Shown piece after piece: positions 9,291-20,052 of a DNA stretch of 64,000 nt. The notes beneath the pieces are model-generated. The model made no database searches, was not told the origin of the DNA, and was given only the letters and a program-made list of their open reading frames with translations. The DNA comes from Pseudomonas mandelii. Its GTDB lineage: Bacteria > Pseudomonadota > Gammaproteobacteria > Pseudomonadales > Pseudomonadaceae. The stretch covers positions 2,454,001 to 2,518,000 of the forward strand of contig NZ_LT629796.1 in the NCBI RefSeq assembly GCF_900106065.1, in the 5' to 3' direction. Numbering within the stretch: the stretch's first letter is position 1; each line of letters begins with the position of its first letter. The position numbers and the translations under genes are program-made.

Positions 9291-10013
9291 ATGAAACGTC
9301 CAAGTGGTCGCGCTGCCGATCAGCTCCGCTCGATCCGCATTACCCGCAACTACACCAAACACGCCGAGGGATCTGTACTGGTCGAATTCGGTGATACCAA
9401 AGTCATCTGCACGGTCAGCGTCGAGAACGGCGTACCGCGTTTCCTCAAGGGCCAGGGCCAAGGCTGGTTGACCGCGGAATACGGCATGCTGCCGCGCGCC
9501 ACTGGCGAGCGTAACCAGCGTGAAGCGAGCCGTGGCAAGCAAGGCGGCCGCACCCTGGAAATCCAGCGTCTGATCGGTCGCTCGCTGCGTGCTTCGCTGG
9601 ACATGTCCAAGCTGGGCGACGTCACCCTGTACGTCGACTGCGACGTGATCCAGGCCGACGGTGGCACCCGCACCGCATCCATCACCGGCGCCATGGTTGC
9701 GCTGGTCGATGCCTTGAAAGTGATCAAGAAGCGCGGCGGCCTGAAAGGCGGCGACCCGCTCAAGCAAATGATCGCGGCCGTTTCGGTGGGCATGTACCAG
9801 GGCGAGCCTGTGCTCGACCTCGACTACCTGGAAGACTCGGCTGCCGAGACTGACCTGAACGTGGTGATGACCAGCACTGGCGGCTTCATCGAAGTCCAGG
9901 GCACTGCCGAAGGCGCGCCGTTCCAGCCGGAAGAGCTGAACGCTATGCTTGAACTGGCGAAGAAAGGCATGACCGAGATCTTCGAGCTGCAAAAGGCCGC
10001 ACTGGCCGACTGA
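9291..10013 (+). CDS. rph: RNase PH
   Basis: RNase PH is a phosphate-dependent 3' exonuclease that trims tRNA precursors. The 240-residue frame from the ATG at 9291 ([20 protein letters not shown]) matches the family start; the frame is open 19 codons further but those are promoter sequence. Family signatures include [47 protein letters not shown], and the phosphate/metal region [15 protein letters not shown] with [19 protein letters not shown]. Unlike the truncated gene of E. coli K-12, it is intact to the C-terminus. It precedes a small DUF4870 gene by 27 bases. Confidence 0.97.
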   Translation: MKRPSGRAADQLRSIRITRNYTKHAEGSVLVEFGDTKVICTVSVENGVPRFLKGQGQGWLTAEYGMLPRATGERNQREASRGKQGGRTLEIQRLIGRSLRASLDMSKLGDVTLYVDCDVIQADGGTRTASITGAMVALVDALKVIKKRGGLKGGDPLKQMIAAVSVGMYQGEPVLDLDYLEDSAAETDLNVVMTSTGGFIEVQGTAEGAPFQPEELNAMLELAKKGMTEIFELQKAALAD

Positions 10014-10040
10014 TCGGATGTTCCACGCAAGGAGGACACC

Positions 10041-10409
10041 ATGAGTGACGAGCAGCAGCTACTTCCCATCCCGAGCAAAGAGGCTCGGCAGTGGGCAATG
10101 TTTTGTCACTTGTCCGCGTTGCTGGGAATCTGGATTCCGTTCGGTACGCTGATCGGCCCGCTGATCCTCTGGCAGATGAAGCGCGAGATGGACCCGTTTG
10201 TCGATGCCCAGGGCAAGGAGGCGCTGAACTTTCAGATCACAGTCGCCATTGCCTCTGCCATCTGCTTCCTGCTGATGGTGGTGATCATCGGGTTCTTCCT
10301 GTTCGGCCTGGTGGCGATTGGTGCGTTGGTACTGACGATCATCGGTGGTGTGAAAGCCAATGAAGGGGTGCCGTATCGGTATCCGTTCACCTGGCGGCTG
10401 ATCAAGTAG
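10041..10409 (+). CDS. DUF4870 small membrane protein
   Basis: This 122-residue protein has an AGGAGG ribosome site eight bases before its ATG. It contains a hydrophobic segment WAMFCHLSALLGIWIPFGTL, a conserved MDPFVDAQGKEALNFQIT turn and two close membrane helices (about 70-105), the plan of the DUF4870 (Tic20-like fold) family. Function is unknown. It probably shares the rph transcript, as in P. aeruginosa. Confidence 0.85.
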   Translation: MSDEQQLLPIPSKEARQWAMFCHLSALLGIWIPFGTLIGPLILWQMKREMDPFVDAQGKEALNFQITVAIASAICFLLMVVIIGFFLFGLVAIGALVLTIIGGVKANEGVPYRYPFTWRLIK

Positions 10410-10420
10410 CCACCGCTGTC

Positions 10421-10513
10421 CCGTAGGAGCGAGGATTGCCCGCGAATTGAGGCGCCTCGGTCTGTCAGGAACAACGCGTTATCGTTCTTCGCGGACAAGC
10501 CTCGCTCCTACAG
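10421..10513. repeat. REP palindrome pair, GTAGGAGCGAGG type
   Basis: The left copy is slightly diverged (ccgtaggagcgaggattgcc) and the right copy reads caagcctcgctcctacagg. It lies between the DUF4870 stop and a bidirectional terminator. Confidence 0.85.
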
Positions 10514-10528
10514 GAATGAGGCGCGCAC

Positions 10529-10558
10529 AAAAAAGCCGACGGCGATGTCGGCTTTTTT
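10529..10558. terminator. Bidirectional terminator between DUF4870 gene and crc
   Basis: A stem GCCGAC-GGCGAT-GTCGGC is flanked by six A on one side and six T on the other, giving an intrinsic terminator in both directions for the convergent genes. Confidence 0.85.
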
Positions 10559-10576
10559 GCGTCTGCGAAAAGACGC

Positions 10577-11356
10577 TTAAATGGTCAGCGTCCAGTCGTA
10601 GTCCACGATCAGTGGTGCGTGTTGCGAGAACCGTGGCTGGCGTGGCAGGCGTGCGCTGCGAACAAAACGGCGCAGGCCAGGGGTCAGCAACTGGTAGTCG
10701 AAACGCCAGCCGAGGTTGAGCATTTCCGCCTGTTCGTTGTCCGGCCACCAGCTGTACTGGTCGCCTTCACGGCTGACTTCACGCAGGGCATCAACATAGC
10801 CCATGTTGCCGACAATCTCGTCCATCCAGGCACGTTCAGGTGCCAGGAAGCCTGGGGATTGCTGGCTGTCGCGCCAGTTCTTGATATCCAGCTTCTGTTG
10901 CGCCACGTACAGCGAGCCACAATAAATGTACTCGCGACGTTTGCGTCGCTGTTTATCCAGATAACGGGCGAAATCGTCCATTAGCTTGAACTTCTGGTTC
11001 AAGTCTTCATCGCCGTTCTGCCCCGAAGGGAGCAGCAAGGTCGCGATGCTGACCTTGTCGAAATCGGCTTGCAGGTAGCGCCCGTAGCGGTCGGCTGTCT
11101 CGAAACCGAGACCGCTGATGACTGCCTTCGGTTGCAACCGCGAATACAAAGCCACGCCACCCTGGGCGGGAACTTCGGCTTCGCAGGCATAAAGGAAGTA
11201 GCCATCCAGTTGGAAGGCTGGATCGTCCAGTTCAAAGGCGGAGGCGCGGGTGTCCTGCAGGCAGATGACGTCGGCATTCTGTGCTTGCAGCCAACTGAGC
11301 AACCCTCGCTCCACTGCAGCCTGAATACCATTGACGTTCACACTGATGATCCGCAT
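10577..11356 (-). CDS. crc: Crc catabolite repression control protein
   Basis: Crc acts with Hfq to repress translation of catabolic mRNAs when preferred carbon sources are present. The 259 residues have the exonuclease III/EEP fold (MRIISVNVNGIQAAVERGLL, SQHAPLIVDYDW end), but the nuclease GDFN motif is replaced by CGSLYVAQQ, so it should have no nuclease activity. That substitution and its position divergent from pyrE identify Crc rather than a working XthA. The start at 11356 is chosen by homology; the frame extends 12 codons further into promoter sequence. Confidence 0.95.
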   Translation of the reverse strand: MRIISVNVNGIQAAVERGLLSWLQAQNADVICLQDTRASAFELDDPAFQLDGYFLYACEAEVPAQGGVALYSRLQPKAVISGLGFETADRYGRYLQADFDKVSIATLLLPSGQNGDEDLNQKFKLMDDFARYLDKQRRKRREYIYCGSLYVAQQKLDIKNWRDSQQSPGFLAPERAWMDEIVGNMGYVDALREVSREGDQYSWWPDNEQAEMLNLGWRFDYQLLTPGLRRFVRSARLPRQPRFSQHAPLIVDYDWTLTI

Positions 11357-11438
11357 AAATGGCCCCAAAAATCGCGTGCGTGTATGATACACGGCGTCAA
11401 CCTAATTAGCTAAATCCGTGGTATTTGGGGTTTTTTTC

Positions 11439-12083
11439 ATGCAAGCGTATCAGCGCGATTTCATTCGTTTTGCCATCGATCGCGGCGTTTTGCGCTTCGG
11501 CGAGTTCACCCTGAAGTCCGGGCGCACCAGTCCTTACTTCTTCAATGCCGGCCTGTTCAATACCGGTTCGGCCCTTGCGCAGCTGGGTCGTTTCTACGCG
11601 GCAGCCATCGTCGAGAGCGGTATTTCGTTCGATGTATTGTTTGGCCCGGCGTACAAAGGCATCCCGCTGGCGGCGACCACTGCGGTGGCGCTGGCCGAAC
11701 ATCATGGCCGTGATTTGCCATGGTGCTTCAACCGCAAAGAGGCCAAGGCCCACGGTGAAGGCGGCAGTCTCGTTGGCGCGCCGTTGACCGGTGATGTGCT
11801 GATCATCGACGACGTGATCACCGCCGGCACCGCGATCCGCGAAGTGATGCAGATCATCGCTTCCCAGGACGGCGCCAAGGCCAAGGGCGTGCTCATCGCC
11901 CTGAACCGTCAGGAGCGTGGCAACGGTGAGTTGTCGGCGATCCAGGAAGTGGAGCGTGATTTCGGCATTCCGGTGATCAGCATTGTGTCGCTGAACCAGG
12001 TGCTGGAATTCCTGGCGGATGATCCGCAGCTCAAGCAGCACCTGCCAGCCGTAGAAGCGTACCGCGCCCAGTACGGCGTCTAA
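11439..12083 (+). CDS. pyrE: Orotate phosphoribosyltransferase
   Basis: PyrE converts orotate and PRPP to OMP in pyrimidine synthesis. The 214-residue product from the ATG at 11439 ([20 protein letters not shown]) has the [16 protein letters not shown] substrate segment, the [14 protein letters not shown] loop and the PRPP-binding motif [16 protein letters not shown] at about 118-133. It is divergent from crc across an 82-base gap, the conserved Pseudomonas arrangement. Confidence 0.97.
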   Translation: MQAYQRDFIRFAIDRGVLRFGEFTLKSGRTSPYFFNAGLFNTGSALAQLGRFYAAAIVESGISFDVLFGPAYKGIPLAATTAVALAEHHGRDLPWCFNRKEAKAHGEGGSLVGAPLTGDVLIIDDVITAGTAIREVMQIIASQDGAKAKGVLIALNRQERGNGELSAIQEVERDFGIPVISIVSLNQVLEFLADDPQLKQHLPAVEAYRAQYGV

Positions 12084-12090
12084 CGCTGAC

Positions 12091-12183
12091 CTGTAGGAGC
12101 GAGGCTTGCCCGCGAAGGCGTCGTCACATTCAGCAATGATGGGACTGTCAGATCGCTTTCGCGGGCAAGCCTCGCTCCTACAA
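12091..12183. repeat. REP palindrome pair, GTAGGAGCGAGGCTTGCCCGCGAA type
   Basis: This is a clean pair with long arms: ctgtaggagcgaggcttgcc on the left and its near-perfect mirror ending gcctcgctcctacaag. It lies between convergent pyrE and argB. Confidence 0.9.
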
Positions 12184-12197
12184 GGGGGTGCGCAGGC

Positions 12198-12240
12198 AAA
12201 AAAAGACCCCGCTCAGCCAAGCTGAGCGGGGTCTTTTTGT
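12198..12240. terminator. Bidirectional terminator between pyrE and argB
   Basis: A 13-bp GC-rich stem (GACCCCGCTCAGC / GCTGAGCGGGGTC) is bounded by seven A on the left and five T on the right. It should end transcription from both convergent genes. Confidence 0.92.
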
Positions 12241-12249
12241 TTGTGTTGC

Positions 12250-13155
<906 letters not shown>

Positions 13156-13180
13156 TCAGGGCTCCGGGTGCTTCAGAAGA

Positions 13181-14578
13181 TCAAAACGGTAATTGGAGAT
13201 CAGGTGCAACACGCTTCAGCTGGACTTTGAACACGTCCTTGATGCGCTGCAATTCAGCCTCGTCATCGGCCTCGAAGCGCAGCACCAGCACCGGTGTGGT
13301 GTTGGACGCGCGCACCAGGCCCCAGCCTTTGGCGTAGTCGACTCGCACGCCGTCAATGGTGGTCAGGTCGGCGCCTTCGCCCCACTTCGCGTCGTGCAAT
13401 GCATCAATGATGCTGAATTTGCTCTCTTCGGTCACATGGATATTGATTTCCGGCGTAGAAATATCGTTCGGGAAGGTCGCAAACAGCTCTTCCGCGGTGG
13501 ATTTTTCCTTGCTGAGGATCTCCAGCAGACGCGCGGCGCTGTAAATGCCGTCGTCAAAACCGAACCAGCGCTCCTTGAAGAAGATATGCCCGCTCATCTC
13601 GCCGGCCAACAGGGCGCCGGTTTGTTTCATTTTCTTTTTGATCAACGAGTGACCGGTCTTCCACATGAGCGGACGGCCGCCGTATTCCTTGATCAGCGGT
13701 GTCAGGCGGCGGGTGCATTTGACGTCGAAGATGATCTCCGCGTCCGCGTTGCGCGCCAGTACGTCGCGGGCGAACAGCATCAGCAGGCGGTCCGGGTAGA
13801 CGATACTGCCGGTGTTGGTCACCACACCGACCCGGTCGCCATCGCCGTCGAAGGCCAGGCCGATATCGGCGTTGGTTTCCTTGACCTTGGCGATCAGGTC
13901 GACGAGGTTTTCAGGCTTGCCCGGGTCCGGGTGGTGGTTCGGGAAGTTACCGTCGACCTCGCAGAACAGCGGGATGACTTCGCAGTTCAACGCTTCGATC
14001 AATTGCGGGGCGATCACGCCGGCCGCGCCGTTGCCGCAGTCGACCACGACTTTCAGGCGACGAGCCAGTTTGATGTCCTGGACGATTTCGGTGTTGTAGC
14101 GGTCGAGGATCTCGACCTGGGTGACGCTGCCCTTGCCGCTGCTCAAGTTGTTGGTCTTGAGGCGGTCGTGCAGGGCCTGGATCTGTTCGTTGGCCAGGGT
14201 GTCGCCCGCGATCACGATCTTGAACCCGTTGTAGTTCGACGGGTTGTGGCTGCCGGTGAGCATGACGCCGGATTTGCCGGCCAGTACGTTGGCGGCGTAG
14301 TACAGCGCCGGGGTTGGCACCAGGCCCACGTCGCTGACGTGGCAACCGCTGTCGGCCAGGCCCTTGATCAGTTGTTCGACCAGTTCAGGGCCGGACAGGC
14401 GGCCGTCGCGGCCAACGGAAACGTTCGGTTCGCCCTGGGCCAGGCTCTGGGCACCGATGGCGCGGCCGAGCCAGTAAGCGGTCTCAGCGTTCAGGAATTC
14501 CGGGACCGTGCCGCGAATGTCGTAGGCGCGGAAGATGCTGTCCGGGAACTTGGGTGCGACTGTGGCTGGGGTGCTCAT
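13181..14578 (-). CDS. algC: AlgC phosphomannomutase/phosphoglucomutase
   Basis: AlgC interconverts 6-phospho and 1-phospho mannose and glucose, feeding alginate, LPS and other exopolysaccharide precursors. The 465 residues carry the phosphoserine loop GVMLTGSHNPSNYNG (Ser110), the metal loop DGDGD at 244-248, the sugar-binding GEMSGH at 326-331 and the phosphate-binding RASNTTPVLVLRFEA near the C-terminus. I start at the ATG at 14578 (MSTPATVAPK). The frame stays open to 14857, but that upstream part crosses a REP pair and is unlikely to be translated. The long membrane-anchored N-terminal form annotated in some pseudomonads is not evident here. Confidence 0.95.
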   Translation of the reverse strand: MSTPATVAPKFPDSIFRAYDIRGTVPEFLNAETAYWLGRAIGAQSLAQGEPNVSVGRDGRLSGPELVEQLIKGLADSGCHVSDVGLVPTPALYYAANVLAGKSGVMLTGSHNPSNYNGFKIVIAGDTLANEQIQALHDRLKTNNLSSGKGSVTQVEILDRYNTEIVQDIKLARRLKVVVDCGNGAAGVIAPQLIEALNCEVIPLFCEVDGNFPNHHPDPGKPENLVDLIAKVKETNADIGLAFDGDGDRVGVVTNTGSIVYPDRLLMLFARDVLARNADAEIIFDVKCTRRLTPLIKEYGGRPLMWKTGHSLIKKKMKQTGALLAGEMSGHIFFKERWFGFDDGIYSAARLLEILSKEKSTAEELFATFPNDISTPEINIHVTEESKFSIIDALHDAKWGEGADLTTIDGVRVDYAKGWGLVRASNTTPVLVLRFEADDEAELQRIKDVFKVQLKRVAPDLQLPF

Positions 14579-14779
14579 CTGTGGGAATGCTCCATCTCGA
14601 AAGTGACTGGACCTGTCCGCGAAAATCTCGTCGGCGGGCTCAAACTGAAGGGTATGACGGCGTTTTCCACTGAGAGTTCGTGGTGCGAAAAGGCCATGCC
14701 ACCTGCGTTTGCGGGGTAATGATCGGTCAATGCCTTGATTTTGGGCGGTAAACCTTCCAGATGAACGTTGTGCGAATTT

Positions 14780-14874
14780 TGGCGAGGAGGCTTGCTTGCG
14801 CTTGGGTGCGCGGCACTCACAAAATCTTGGGGCCGCTTCGCAGCCCAGCGGGAGCAAGCTCCCTCGCCACAGGA
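14780..14874. repeat. REP palindrome pair, GGCGAGGGAGCTTGCTCCCGC type, in the algC-dut gap
   Basis: The left copy is diverged (ggcgaggaggcttgcttgcg); the right copy reads agcgggagcaagctccctcg. The algC-dut gap, 14579-14886, is 308 bases. Besides this pair it holds only the untranslated region ahead of algC; I see no gene in it. Confidence 0.85.
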
Positions 14875-14886
14875 TGCTTTATCGGA

Positions 14887-15342
14887 TCAATGGCTGCCGG
14901 AATGCCCGAAACCACCGGCACCACGCTCGGTTTCAACAAACTCTTCGACCATCTCGAAGTGCGCTTGAACCACCGGCACCAGAACCAATTGAGCCAGGCG
15001 CTCACCGACCACCATGTTGAAGTCGGTCTGGCCACGGTTCCAGCACGAAACCATCAGCGGGCCCTGGTAATCGGAGTCGATCAAACCGACCAGATTGCCC
15101 AGCACGATGCCATGTTTATGGCCCAGGCCGGAGCGCGGCAGAATCAGCGCGGCCAAACCCGGATCGCCAATGTAGACGGACAGGCCGGTCGGGATCAGCA
15201 GGGTTTCGCCCGGCTTGATGACGGTGTCTTTTTCCAGCATGGCGCGCAGGTCGAGGCCGGCGGAGCCAGGCGTGGCGTACTGCGGCAGCGGGAATTCGGT
15301 ACCGATGCGGGGGTCGAGGATCTTGGCTTGCAAAGCGTGCAT
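14887..15342 (-). CDS. dut: Deoxyuridine triphosphatase
   Basis: dUTPase hydrolyses dUTP to dUMP, keeping uracil out of DNA. The 151 residues show all five family motifs: [40 protein letters not shown] and the C-terminal Gly-rich [10 protein letters not shown] that closes over the substrate. It begins five bases after the coaBC stop, so the two are an operon, as in most gammaproteobacteria. Confidence 0.97.
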   Translation of the reverse strand: MHALQAKILDPRIGTEFPLPQYATPGSAGLDLRAMLEKDTVIKPGETLLIPTGLSVYIGDPGLAALILPRSGLGHKHGIVLGNLVGLIDSDYQGPLMVSCWNRGQTDFNMVVGERLAQLVLVPVVQAHFEMVEEFVETERGAGGFGHSGSH

Positions 15343-15347
15343 GTAAA

Positions 15348-16556
15348 TTAAACCTGGTTCAGACGTTCGGCGATAAAAGTGATCAGCTGGCGAGCAATTT
15401 TGCTCTTGCTGGTCTGGGCGAAAAGTGTGGCGTGCAGTTCTCGATCGATCACGCTGCAGGCGTTTTCTTCGCTGTTGAAGCCAATGCTCGGGTTGGCGAC
15501 GTCGTTGGCGACGATCAAATCGAGGTTCTTGTCTTTCAGCTTGCGGGCAGCGTAATCGAGCAGGTGTTCGGTTTCGGCAGCGAAGCCGACACTGAACGGA
15601 CGGTCGGGGCGGGTGGCGATGGTGGCCAGGATGTCCGGGTTGCGCACCATCTGTAGCAACAAGCCGTCGCCGTTCGTAGGGTCTTTCTTGAGTTTCTGTG
15701 GGGCGACGACTTCAGGACGGTAGTCCGCGACCGCTGCCGAGGCGATAAACAGGTCGCAAGGGATCGCGGCTTCGCAGGCGGCGAGCATGTCGCGAGCGCT
15801 GACCACGTCGATGCGGGTGACACGATCCGGAGTCGGCAGGTGCACCGGGCCGGTGATCAGCGTGACGCGGGCGCCGGCTTCCACCGCGGCTTCGGCCAGG
15901 GCAAAGCCCATTTTTCCGGAGCTGTGGTTGGTGATGTAGCGCACCGGATCGATGTTTTCCTGAGTCGGGCCGGCGGTGATCAGCACGTGTTTGCCGGTCA
16001 ATGCCTGGCGCTTGAAGCAGTCCGCCGCGCACTGGGCGAGCTCGACGGCTTCGAGCATGCGGCCCAGGCCGACGTCGCCGCACGCCTGGCTACCGGAGGC
16101 CGGCCCGAAGGCTTTGATGTCGCGGCTTTCGAGGGTTTGCAGGTTGGCCTGGGTTGCCGGGTCGCGCCACATGGCCTGGTTCATCGCCGGGGCGATGGCG
16201 ACCACCGCATCGGTGGCCAGCACCAGCGTGGTCAGCAGATCGTCGGCAATGCCTTGGGCCAGACGGGCAATCAGGTCCGCCGTAGCAGGGGCGATCAGCA
16301 CCATATCGGCCCACTTGGCCAGCTCGATGTGGCCCATGGCAGCTTCTGCTGCGGGGTCCAGCAAGTCGAGATGAACCGGGTGCCCGGACAAGGCCTGCAT
16401 GGTCAGCGGAGTGATGAACTCGCTGCCGCCACGGGTCATGACCACGCGCACTTCGGCACCCTGGTCGATCAGGCGGCGAACCAGGTCGGCGCTCTTGTAG
16501 GCAGCAATACCGCCGCCGACGCCCAGAACGATGCGTTTCCGATACAGCCGCTGCAT
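15348..16556 (-). CDS. coaBC: CoaBC phosphopantothenoylcysteine synthetase/decarboxylase
   Basis: This fused enzyme performs two steps of coenzyme A synthesis: ligation of cysteine to phosphopantothenate and its FMN-dependent decarboxylation. The 402 residues from [20 protein letters not shown] contain the CoaC decarboxylase half (PAMNQAMW motif, [13 protein letters not shown] with the conserved Cys) and the CoaB half from about 190 ([24 protein letters not shown] and FAAET). The start at 16556 is chosen because family members begin there. It is divergent from radC and precedes dut. Confidence 0.96.
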   Translation of the reverse strand: MQRLYRKRIVLGVGGGIAAYKSADLVRRLIDQGAEVRVVMTRGGSEFITPLTMQALSGHPVHLDLLDPAAEAAMGHIELAKWADMVLIAPATADLIARLAQGIADDLLTTLVLATDAVVAIAPAMNQAMWRDPATQANLQTLESRDIKAFGPASGSQACGDVGLGRMLEAVELAQCAADCFKRQALTGKHVLITAGPTQENIDPVRYITNHSSGKMGFALAEAAVEAGARVTLITGPVHLPTPDRVTRIDVVSARDMLAACEAAIPCDLFIASAAVADYRPEVVAPQKLKKDPTNGDGLLLQMVRNPDILATIATRPDRPFSVGFAAETEHLLDYAARKLKDKNLDLIVANDVANPSIGFNSEENACSVIDRELHATLFAQTSKSKIARQLITFIAERLNQV

Positions 16557-16692
16557 AGGTCTGCCTTTTATTTCGTTGATGACAGCATGGCGAGACCCCC
16601 TCCCCAGGGATGAAATCGCCAGCAAAAAAGATTGGCTACGATATCACAGCGACCGCTATGGAACAGCGGCGCCCACAGACAGGGAAGGTGCT

Positions 16693-17367
16693 ATGAGTAT
16701 TCGTGATTGGCCGGCGGCGGAGCGGCCGCGGGAGAAGTTACTGGAGCAGGGATCGGCGAGTCTCTCGGACGCAGAGCTGCTGGCGATTTTTTTACGGACC
16801 GGTGTGTCCGGCAAAAGCGCGGTGGATTTGGCGCGACACCTGTTGCAGCAATTTGGCAGCCTGCGCACTTTGCTCGAAGCCGACCTTCGGACCTTCAGTG
16901 GTGAGCTCGGCCTTGGGCCGGCAAAGTTTGCGCAGTTGCAGGCGGTGCTGGAAATGGCCCGCCGGCATCTGGCAGAGCGGTTACGACGTGATTCAGTGAT
17001 GGAAAGCCCCCTGGCGGTGCGCGACTACCTCAAGTCGATGCTGCGCCACGAGCCGCATGAGGTCTTCGGTAGCCTGTTCCTGGATTCAAAACACCGGGTG
17101 CTGGCGTTTGAGGTGCTGTTTCGCGGCTCCATCGACAACACCAGCGTGTACCCGCGACAGGTGGTCAAGCGCGCATTGGCTCATAACGCCGCCGCATTGA
17201 TCCTTTGCCACAACCATCCGTCGGGCAATTCCGATCCCAGCCAGGCCGACCGCACGCTGACCAAACGCTTGCAAGAGGCGCTGGAATTGATTGATGTGCG
17301 AGTGCTTGACCATTTCATCATTGGTGACGGCGAGCCGCTTTCAATGGCCGAGTATGGGTGGATGTAG
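16693..17367 (+). CDS. radC: RadC (YicR) family JAB-domain protein
   Basis: The 224 residues have an N-terminal helix-hairpin-helix region (about 20-90, with [19 protein letters not shown]) and a C-terminal JAB1/MPN metalloprotease-like domain with the zinc motif [14 protein letters not shown] at 173-186. RadC homologues are named for DNA repair, but that role is doubtful and the biochemical function is unsettled. The ATG at 16693 is preceded by agggaa. It is divergent from coaBC, the common arrangement. Confidence 0.93.
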   Translation: MSIRDWPAAERPREKLLEQGSASLSDAELLAIFLRTGVSGKSAVDLARHLLQQFGSLRTLLEADLRTFSGELGLGPAKFAQLQAVLEMARRHLAERLRRDSVMESPLAVRDYLKSMLRHEPHEVFGSLFLDSKHRVLAFEVLFRGSIDNTSVYPRQVVKRALAHNAAALILCHNHPSGNSDPSQADRTLTKRLQEALELIDVRVLDHFIIGDGEPLSMAEYGWM

Positions 17368-17384
17368 GGCTTGGGGACGGGCTT

Positions 17385-17482
17385 CTGTGGCGAGGGAGCT
17401 TGCTCCCGCTTGAGTGCGCAGCGCTCACAGGATCTTCAGGGCCGCTGCGCAGCCCGGCGGGAGCAAGCTCCCTCGCCACAGA
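17385..17482. repeat. REP palindrome pair, GGCGAGGGAGCTTGCTCCCGC type
   Basis: Long inverted arms (ctgtggcgagggagcttgct and agcaagctccctcgccacag) flank an inner segment that closely matches the inner segment of the pair at 14780. It lies between convergent radC and the binding-protein gene. Confidence 0.9.
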
Positions 17483-17509
17483 GAAGCATTCGCGCAGCGT
17501 TTCCAAGCG

Positions 17510-19096
17510 TTACTTGAGGTTGACCTTGGAGTAATCCTGGCGACCAAACGGGCTGGCCGAGTAACCCTCGACGTTCTTGCGCGTCAACGCGAACGCCGTC
17601 GGGTGGGCCAACGGCAGCCAAAGCGCCTGCTGCTGGATCTGCGCCTGGGCCTGTTCGTAAAGCTTGGTACGCACACCTTGCTCGCCGGTGGTCTTGCCGG
17701 CGCTGATCAGCTTGTCCAGGTCCTGGTTGCAGTAGCGGGCGAAGTTAGTGCCGGATTTGACCGCGGCGCAGGAAAACTGCGGCGTGAGGAAGTTGTCCGG
17801 GTCACCGTTGTCGCCAGCCCAACCCATGAACAGCAGGTCGTGCTCGCCGGCTTTGGCGCGGCGAATCAGCTCGCCCCATTCGATCACCCGTATTTCGGCC
17901 TGGATGCCGATTTCCGCGAGGTCCGATTGCAGCATTTGAGCGCTCAGGCTCGGGTTCGGGTTCAGCAGACTGCCGGAAGGTCGGGTCCAGATGGTGGTCT
18001 GGAAGCCGTCCTTGAGTCCGGCCTTGGCCATCAATGCCTTGGCCTTCTCGACGTCATGCGGATAACCGGGCAGGCCTTTGGCGTAGCTCCAAGTGTTCGG
18101 CGGGTACGGGCCGTTGGCAGGCTCGGCAGTGTCTTCGAACACGGCTTTGACGTAGTTGGCCTTGTCGAAGGCGAGGTTGATCGCCTGGCGCACTTCAGGT
18201 TTGTCCAGCGGTGGATGCTGGCTGTTGATGCCGACGAACGCAGTCATGAAGGCGTCAGTCTTTTCCACTTTCAGTGTCGGTTCTTTCAGCGCGGCCTGTA
18301 CGTCCAGAGGCTTGGGCGACAGGGCGATCTGGCACTCGTTGCGACGCAATTTCTGCAAACGCACATTGGCGTCCGGGGTGATGGCGAAGATCAGCGGGTC
18401 CACCGAAGGCTTGCCACGGAAGTAGTCCGGGTTGGCCTTGTAGCGAATCGAGGCATCTTTCTGGAAGCGCGTGAACACGAACGGGCCGCTGCCGATCGGC
18501 TGGCTGTTGAGCTTCTCGGGCGTGCCGGCCTTCAGCAGTTTGTCGGCGTATTCCGCGGAATAGATCGAGGCGAAGCCCATACTCAGGGTCGCGAGGAAGG
18601 TTGAGTCCGGGTGATCGAGGGTGAAGCGTACGGTCAGCGGGTCCAGTGCGTCGATCTTCTTGATCAGCGCCGGCAACTGCATCGATTGGGCGTGCGGGAA
18701 GCCGCTCTGGGCGACCTTGTGCCAAGGGTGCGCCGGGTCGAGCATGCGGTCGAAGCTGAATTTGACGTCTTCGGCGGTCAGCTCGCGTGTCGGGCTGAAG
18801 TACTCGGTGCGGTGGAATTTCACCTGTGGGTGCAACTTGAACACGTAGGTCAGGCCGTCGGGGCTGACTTCCCAGCTGTCCGCGAGGCTGGCGACCACTT
18901 TGCCGCTGGCGGTGTCGAAGTCCACCAGACGGTTCATCAGCACATCGGCGGACGCGTTGGTGGTGGTCAGCGAGTTATATTGCACCACGTCGAACCCTTC
19001 CGGACTCGCCTCGGTGCAGACGCTCAGGGCGGCGGCATGGGCCAGCGGGCTCAGCAGGAGCGGGGCGAACAACAGCGGTAGGGCAGCGAGGCGCAT
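17510..19096 (-). CDS. Peptide ABC transporter substrate-binding protein, DppA/SBP_bac_5 family
   Basis: This is a 528-residue periplasmic binding protein of the dipeptide/oligopeptide class. It has a signal peptide (MRLAALPLLFAPLLLSPLAHA), the family motif LADSWEVSPDGLTYVFKL, then HDVEKAKALMAKAGLKDG, and the usual two-lobed length. No permease or ATPase gene adjoins it, so it must work with a transporter encoded elsewhere; such orphan DppA-type proteins are common in Pseudomonas. Dipeptides are the most likely ligands, though haem or other peptides cannot be excluded. The 445-base gap upstream (19097-19541) holds its promoter and that of rpmB. Confidence 0.9.
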   Translation of the reverse strand: MRLAALPLLFAPLLLSPLAHAAALSVCTEASPEGFDVVQYNSLTTTNASADVLMNRLVDFDTASGKVVASLADSWEVSPDGLTYVFKLHPQVKFHRTEYFSPTRELTAEDVKFSFDRMLDPAHPWHKVAQSGFPHAQSMQLPALIKKIDALDPLTVRFTLDHPDSTFLATLSMGFASIYSAEYADKLLKAGTPEKLNSQPIGSGPFVFTRFQKDASIRYKANPDYFRGKPSVDPLIFAITPDANVRLQKLRRNECQIALSPKPLDVQAALKEPTLKVEKTDAFMTAFVGINSQHPPLDKPEVRQAINLAFDKANYVKAVFEDTAEPANGPYPPNTWSYAKGLPGYPHDVEKAKALMAKAGLKDGFQTTIWTRPSGSLLNPNPSLSAQMLQSDLAEIGIQAEIRVIEWGELIRRAKAGEHDLLFMGWAGDNGDPDNFLTPQFSCAAVKSGTNFARYCNQDLDKLISAGKTTGEQGVRTKLYEQAQAQIQQQALWLPLAHPTAFALTRKNVEGYSASPFGRQDYSKVNLK

Positions 19097-19364
19097 GGTC
19101 GGATTCCTTTACAGATCGAAGGCCCATCTGCAAGTGCAGTCTGGAAAAGGCTTACCCTAGTGGGCTCTTTTGCAAATGACTATCTCCTTTTTCATTTTAA
19201 GGAGAGTATGTGCGCTTGTTTTCGGTGATGCGGGCCGAGGAAAACCCGAAATCGGTCGGTTGACCGATTCTCTGCGACGAGCGGTCTTAATCGGCCACAG
19301 CCTTTATCCAAGGCGCTCGGCGCCCGAAAAATGGGGAATTTATAAAGTCCGCGCACACGGAATG

Positions 19365-19393
19365 TTGTTGCTCTCCAGTCTTTCTGGTATAAA
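19365..19393 (+). promoter_or_regulatory. Sigma70 promoter of rpmB-rpmG
   Basis: TTGTTG (19365-19370) and TATAAA (19388-19393) are separated by exactly 17 bases, a strong sigma70 match. The resulting leader of about 140 bases contains GC-rich hairpins (ggcgcctggcgcc; caacccatgccgggttgggc) before the L28 ATG. The rest of the 445-base gap, 19097-19541, holds no gene I can support. Confidence 0.7.
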
Positions 19394-19541
19394 GCAGCGC
19401 TCTTTTCTAGGGGCCCGGTTCCTTCACTGTAGGTGTAGCCGGTAAGACCTCTAAAGAAACGCGGCGCCTGGCGCCAAATGACTGAGAGATTAAGCGGCCA
19501 ACCCATGCCGGGTTGGGCATGTGGTTTTAGAGGGCTGAGGC

Positions 19542-19775
19542 ATGTCGAGAGTATGTCAAGTTACCGGTAAGGGTCCGGTGACTGGGAATAACATTTCCCA
19601 CGCAAACAACAAAACCCGTCGTCGTTTCCTGCCGAACCTGCAGCATCACCGCTTCTGGGTTGAAGAAGAGAAACGTTTCGTGCGTCTGCGCGTATCTGCC
19701 AAAGGCATGCGTATTATCGACAAGCGTGGCATCACTGTCGTGCTGGCCGAAATCCGCAAAGCTGGCAAGATCTAA
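19542..19775 (+). CDS. rpmB: 50S ribosomal protein L28
   Basis: The 77 residues begin [20 protein letters not shown] and contain [20 protein letters not shown], the conserved L28 sequence. It is followed 11 bases later by rpmG in the standard pair. Confidence 0.98.
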   Translation: MSRVCQVTGKGPVTGNNISHANNKTRRRFLPNLQHHRFWVEEEKRFVRLRVSAKGMRIIDKRGITVVLAEIRKAGKI

Positions 19776-19786
19776 GGGAGCTAATC

Positions 19787-19942
19787 ATGCGTGAATTGAT
19801 TCGAATGATTTCTAGCGCCGGTACTGGTCACTTCTACACTACCGACAAGAACAAGCGTACTACTCCGGACAAGCTCGAAAAGCGCATGTTCGATCCGCGC
19901 GTTCGCAAGCACGTGATGTACAAAGAAGGCAAAATCAAGTAA
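19787..19942 (+). CDS. rpmG: 50S ribosomal protein L33
   Basis: This short gene encodes 51 residues from [20 protein letters not shown] to [10 protein letters not shown], a complete L33 of the zinc-independent type (no CxxC pairs). A GGGAG ribosome site precedes the ATG. It is co-transcribed with rpmB and followed by a strong terminator. Confidence 0.98.
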   Translation: MRELIRMISSAGTGHFYTTDKNKRTTPDKLEKRMFDPRVRKHVMYKEGKIK

Positions 19943-19960
19943 TTGATTTTTCCCTCTTAC

Positions 19961-19996
19961 AAAAAAGGCCCGTATCGCGAGATACGGGCCTTTTTT
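19961..19996. terminator. Terminator after rpmG
   Basis: A stem of about 12 bp (GGCCCGTATCGC / GATACGGGCC) lies between six A and six T. It serves rpmBG and, in reverse, the convergent cupin gene. Confidence 0.92.
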
Positions 19997-20052
19997 GTTG
20001 CCTGCAGGTTACGGGTTGCCTGCGAAGAGGCCGGCCCGGCTAATACAAATCC

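Noticed and set aside
14579..14857. Long N-terminal form of AlgC
   Set aside because: The frame is open, but it runs through a REP pair, has no membrane segments, and the ATG at 14578 matches the known short enzyme.
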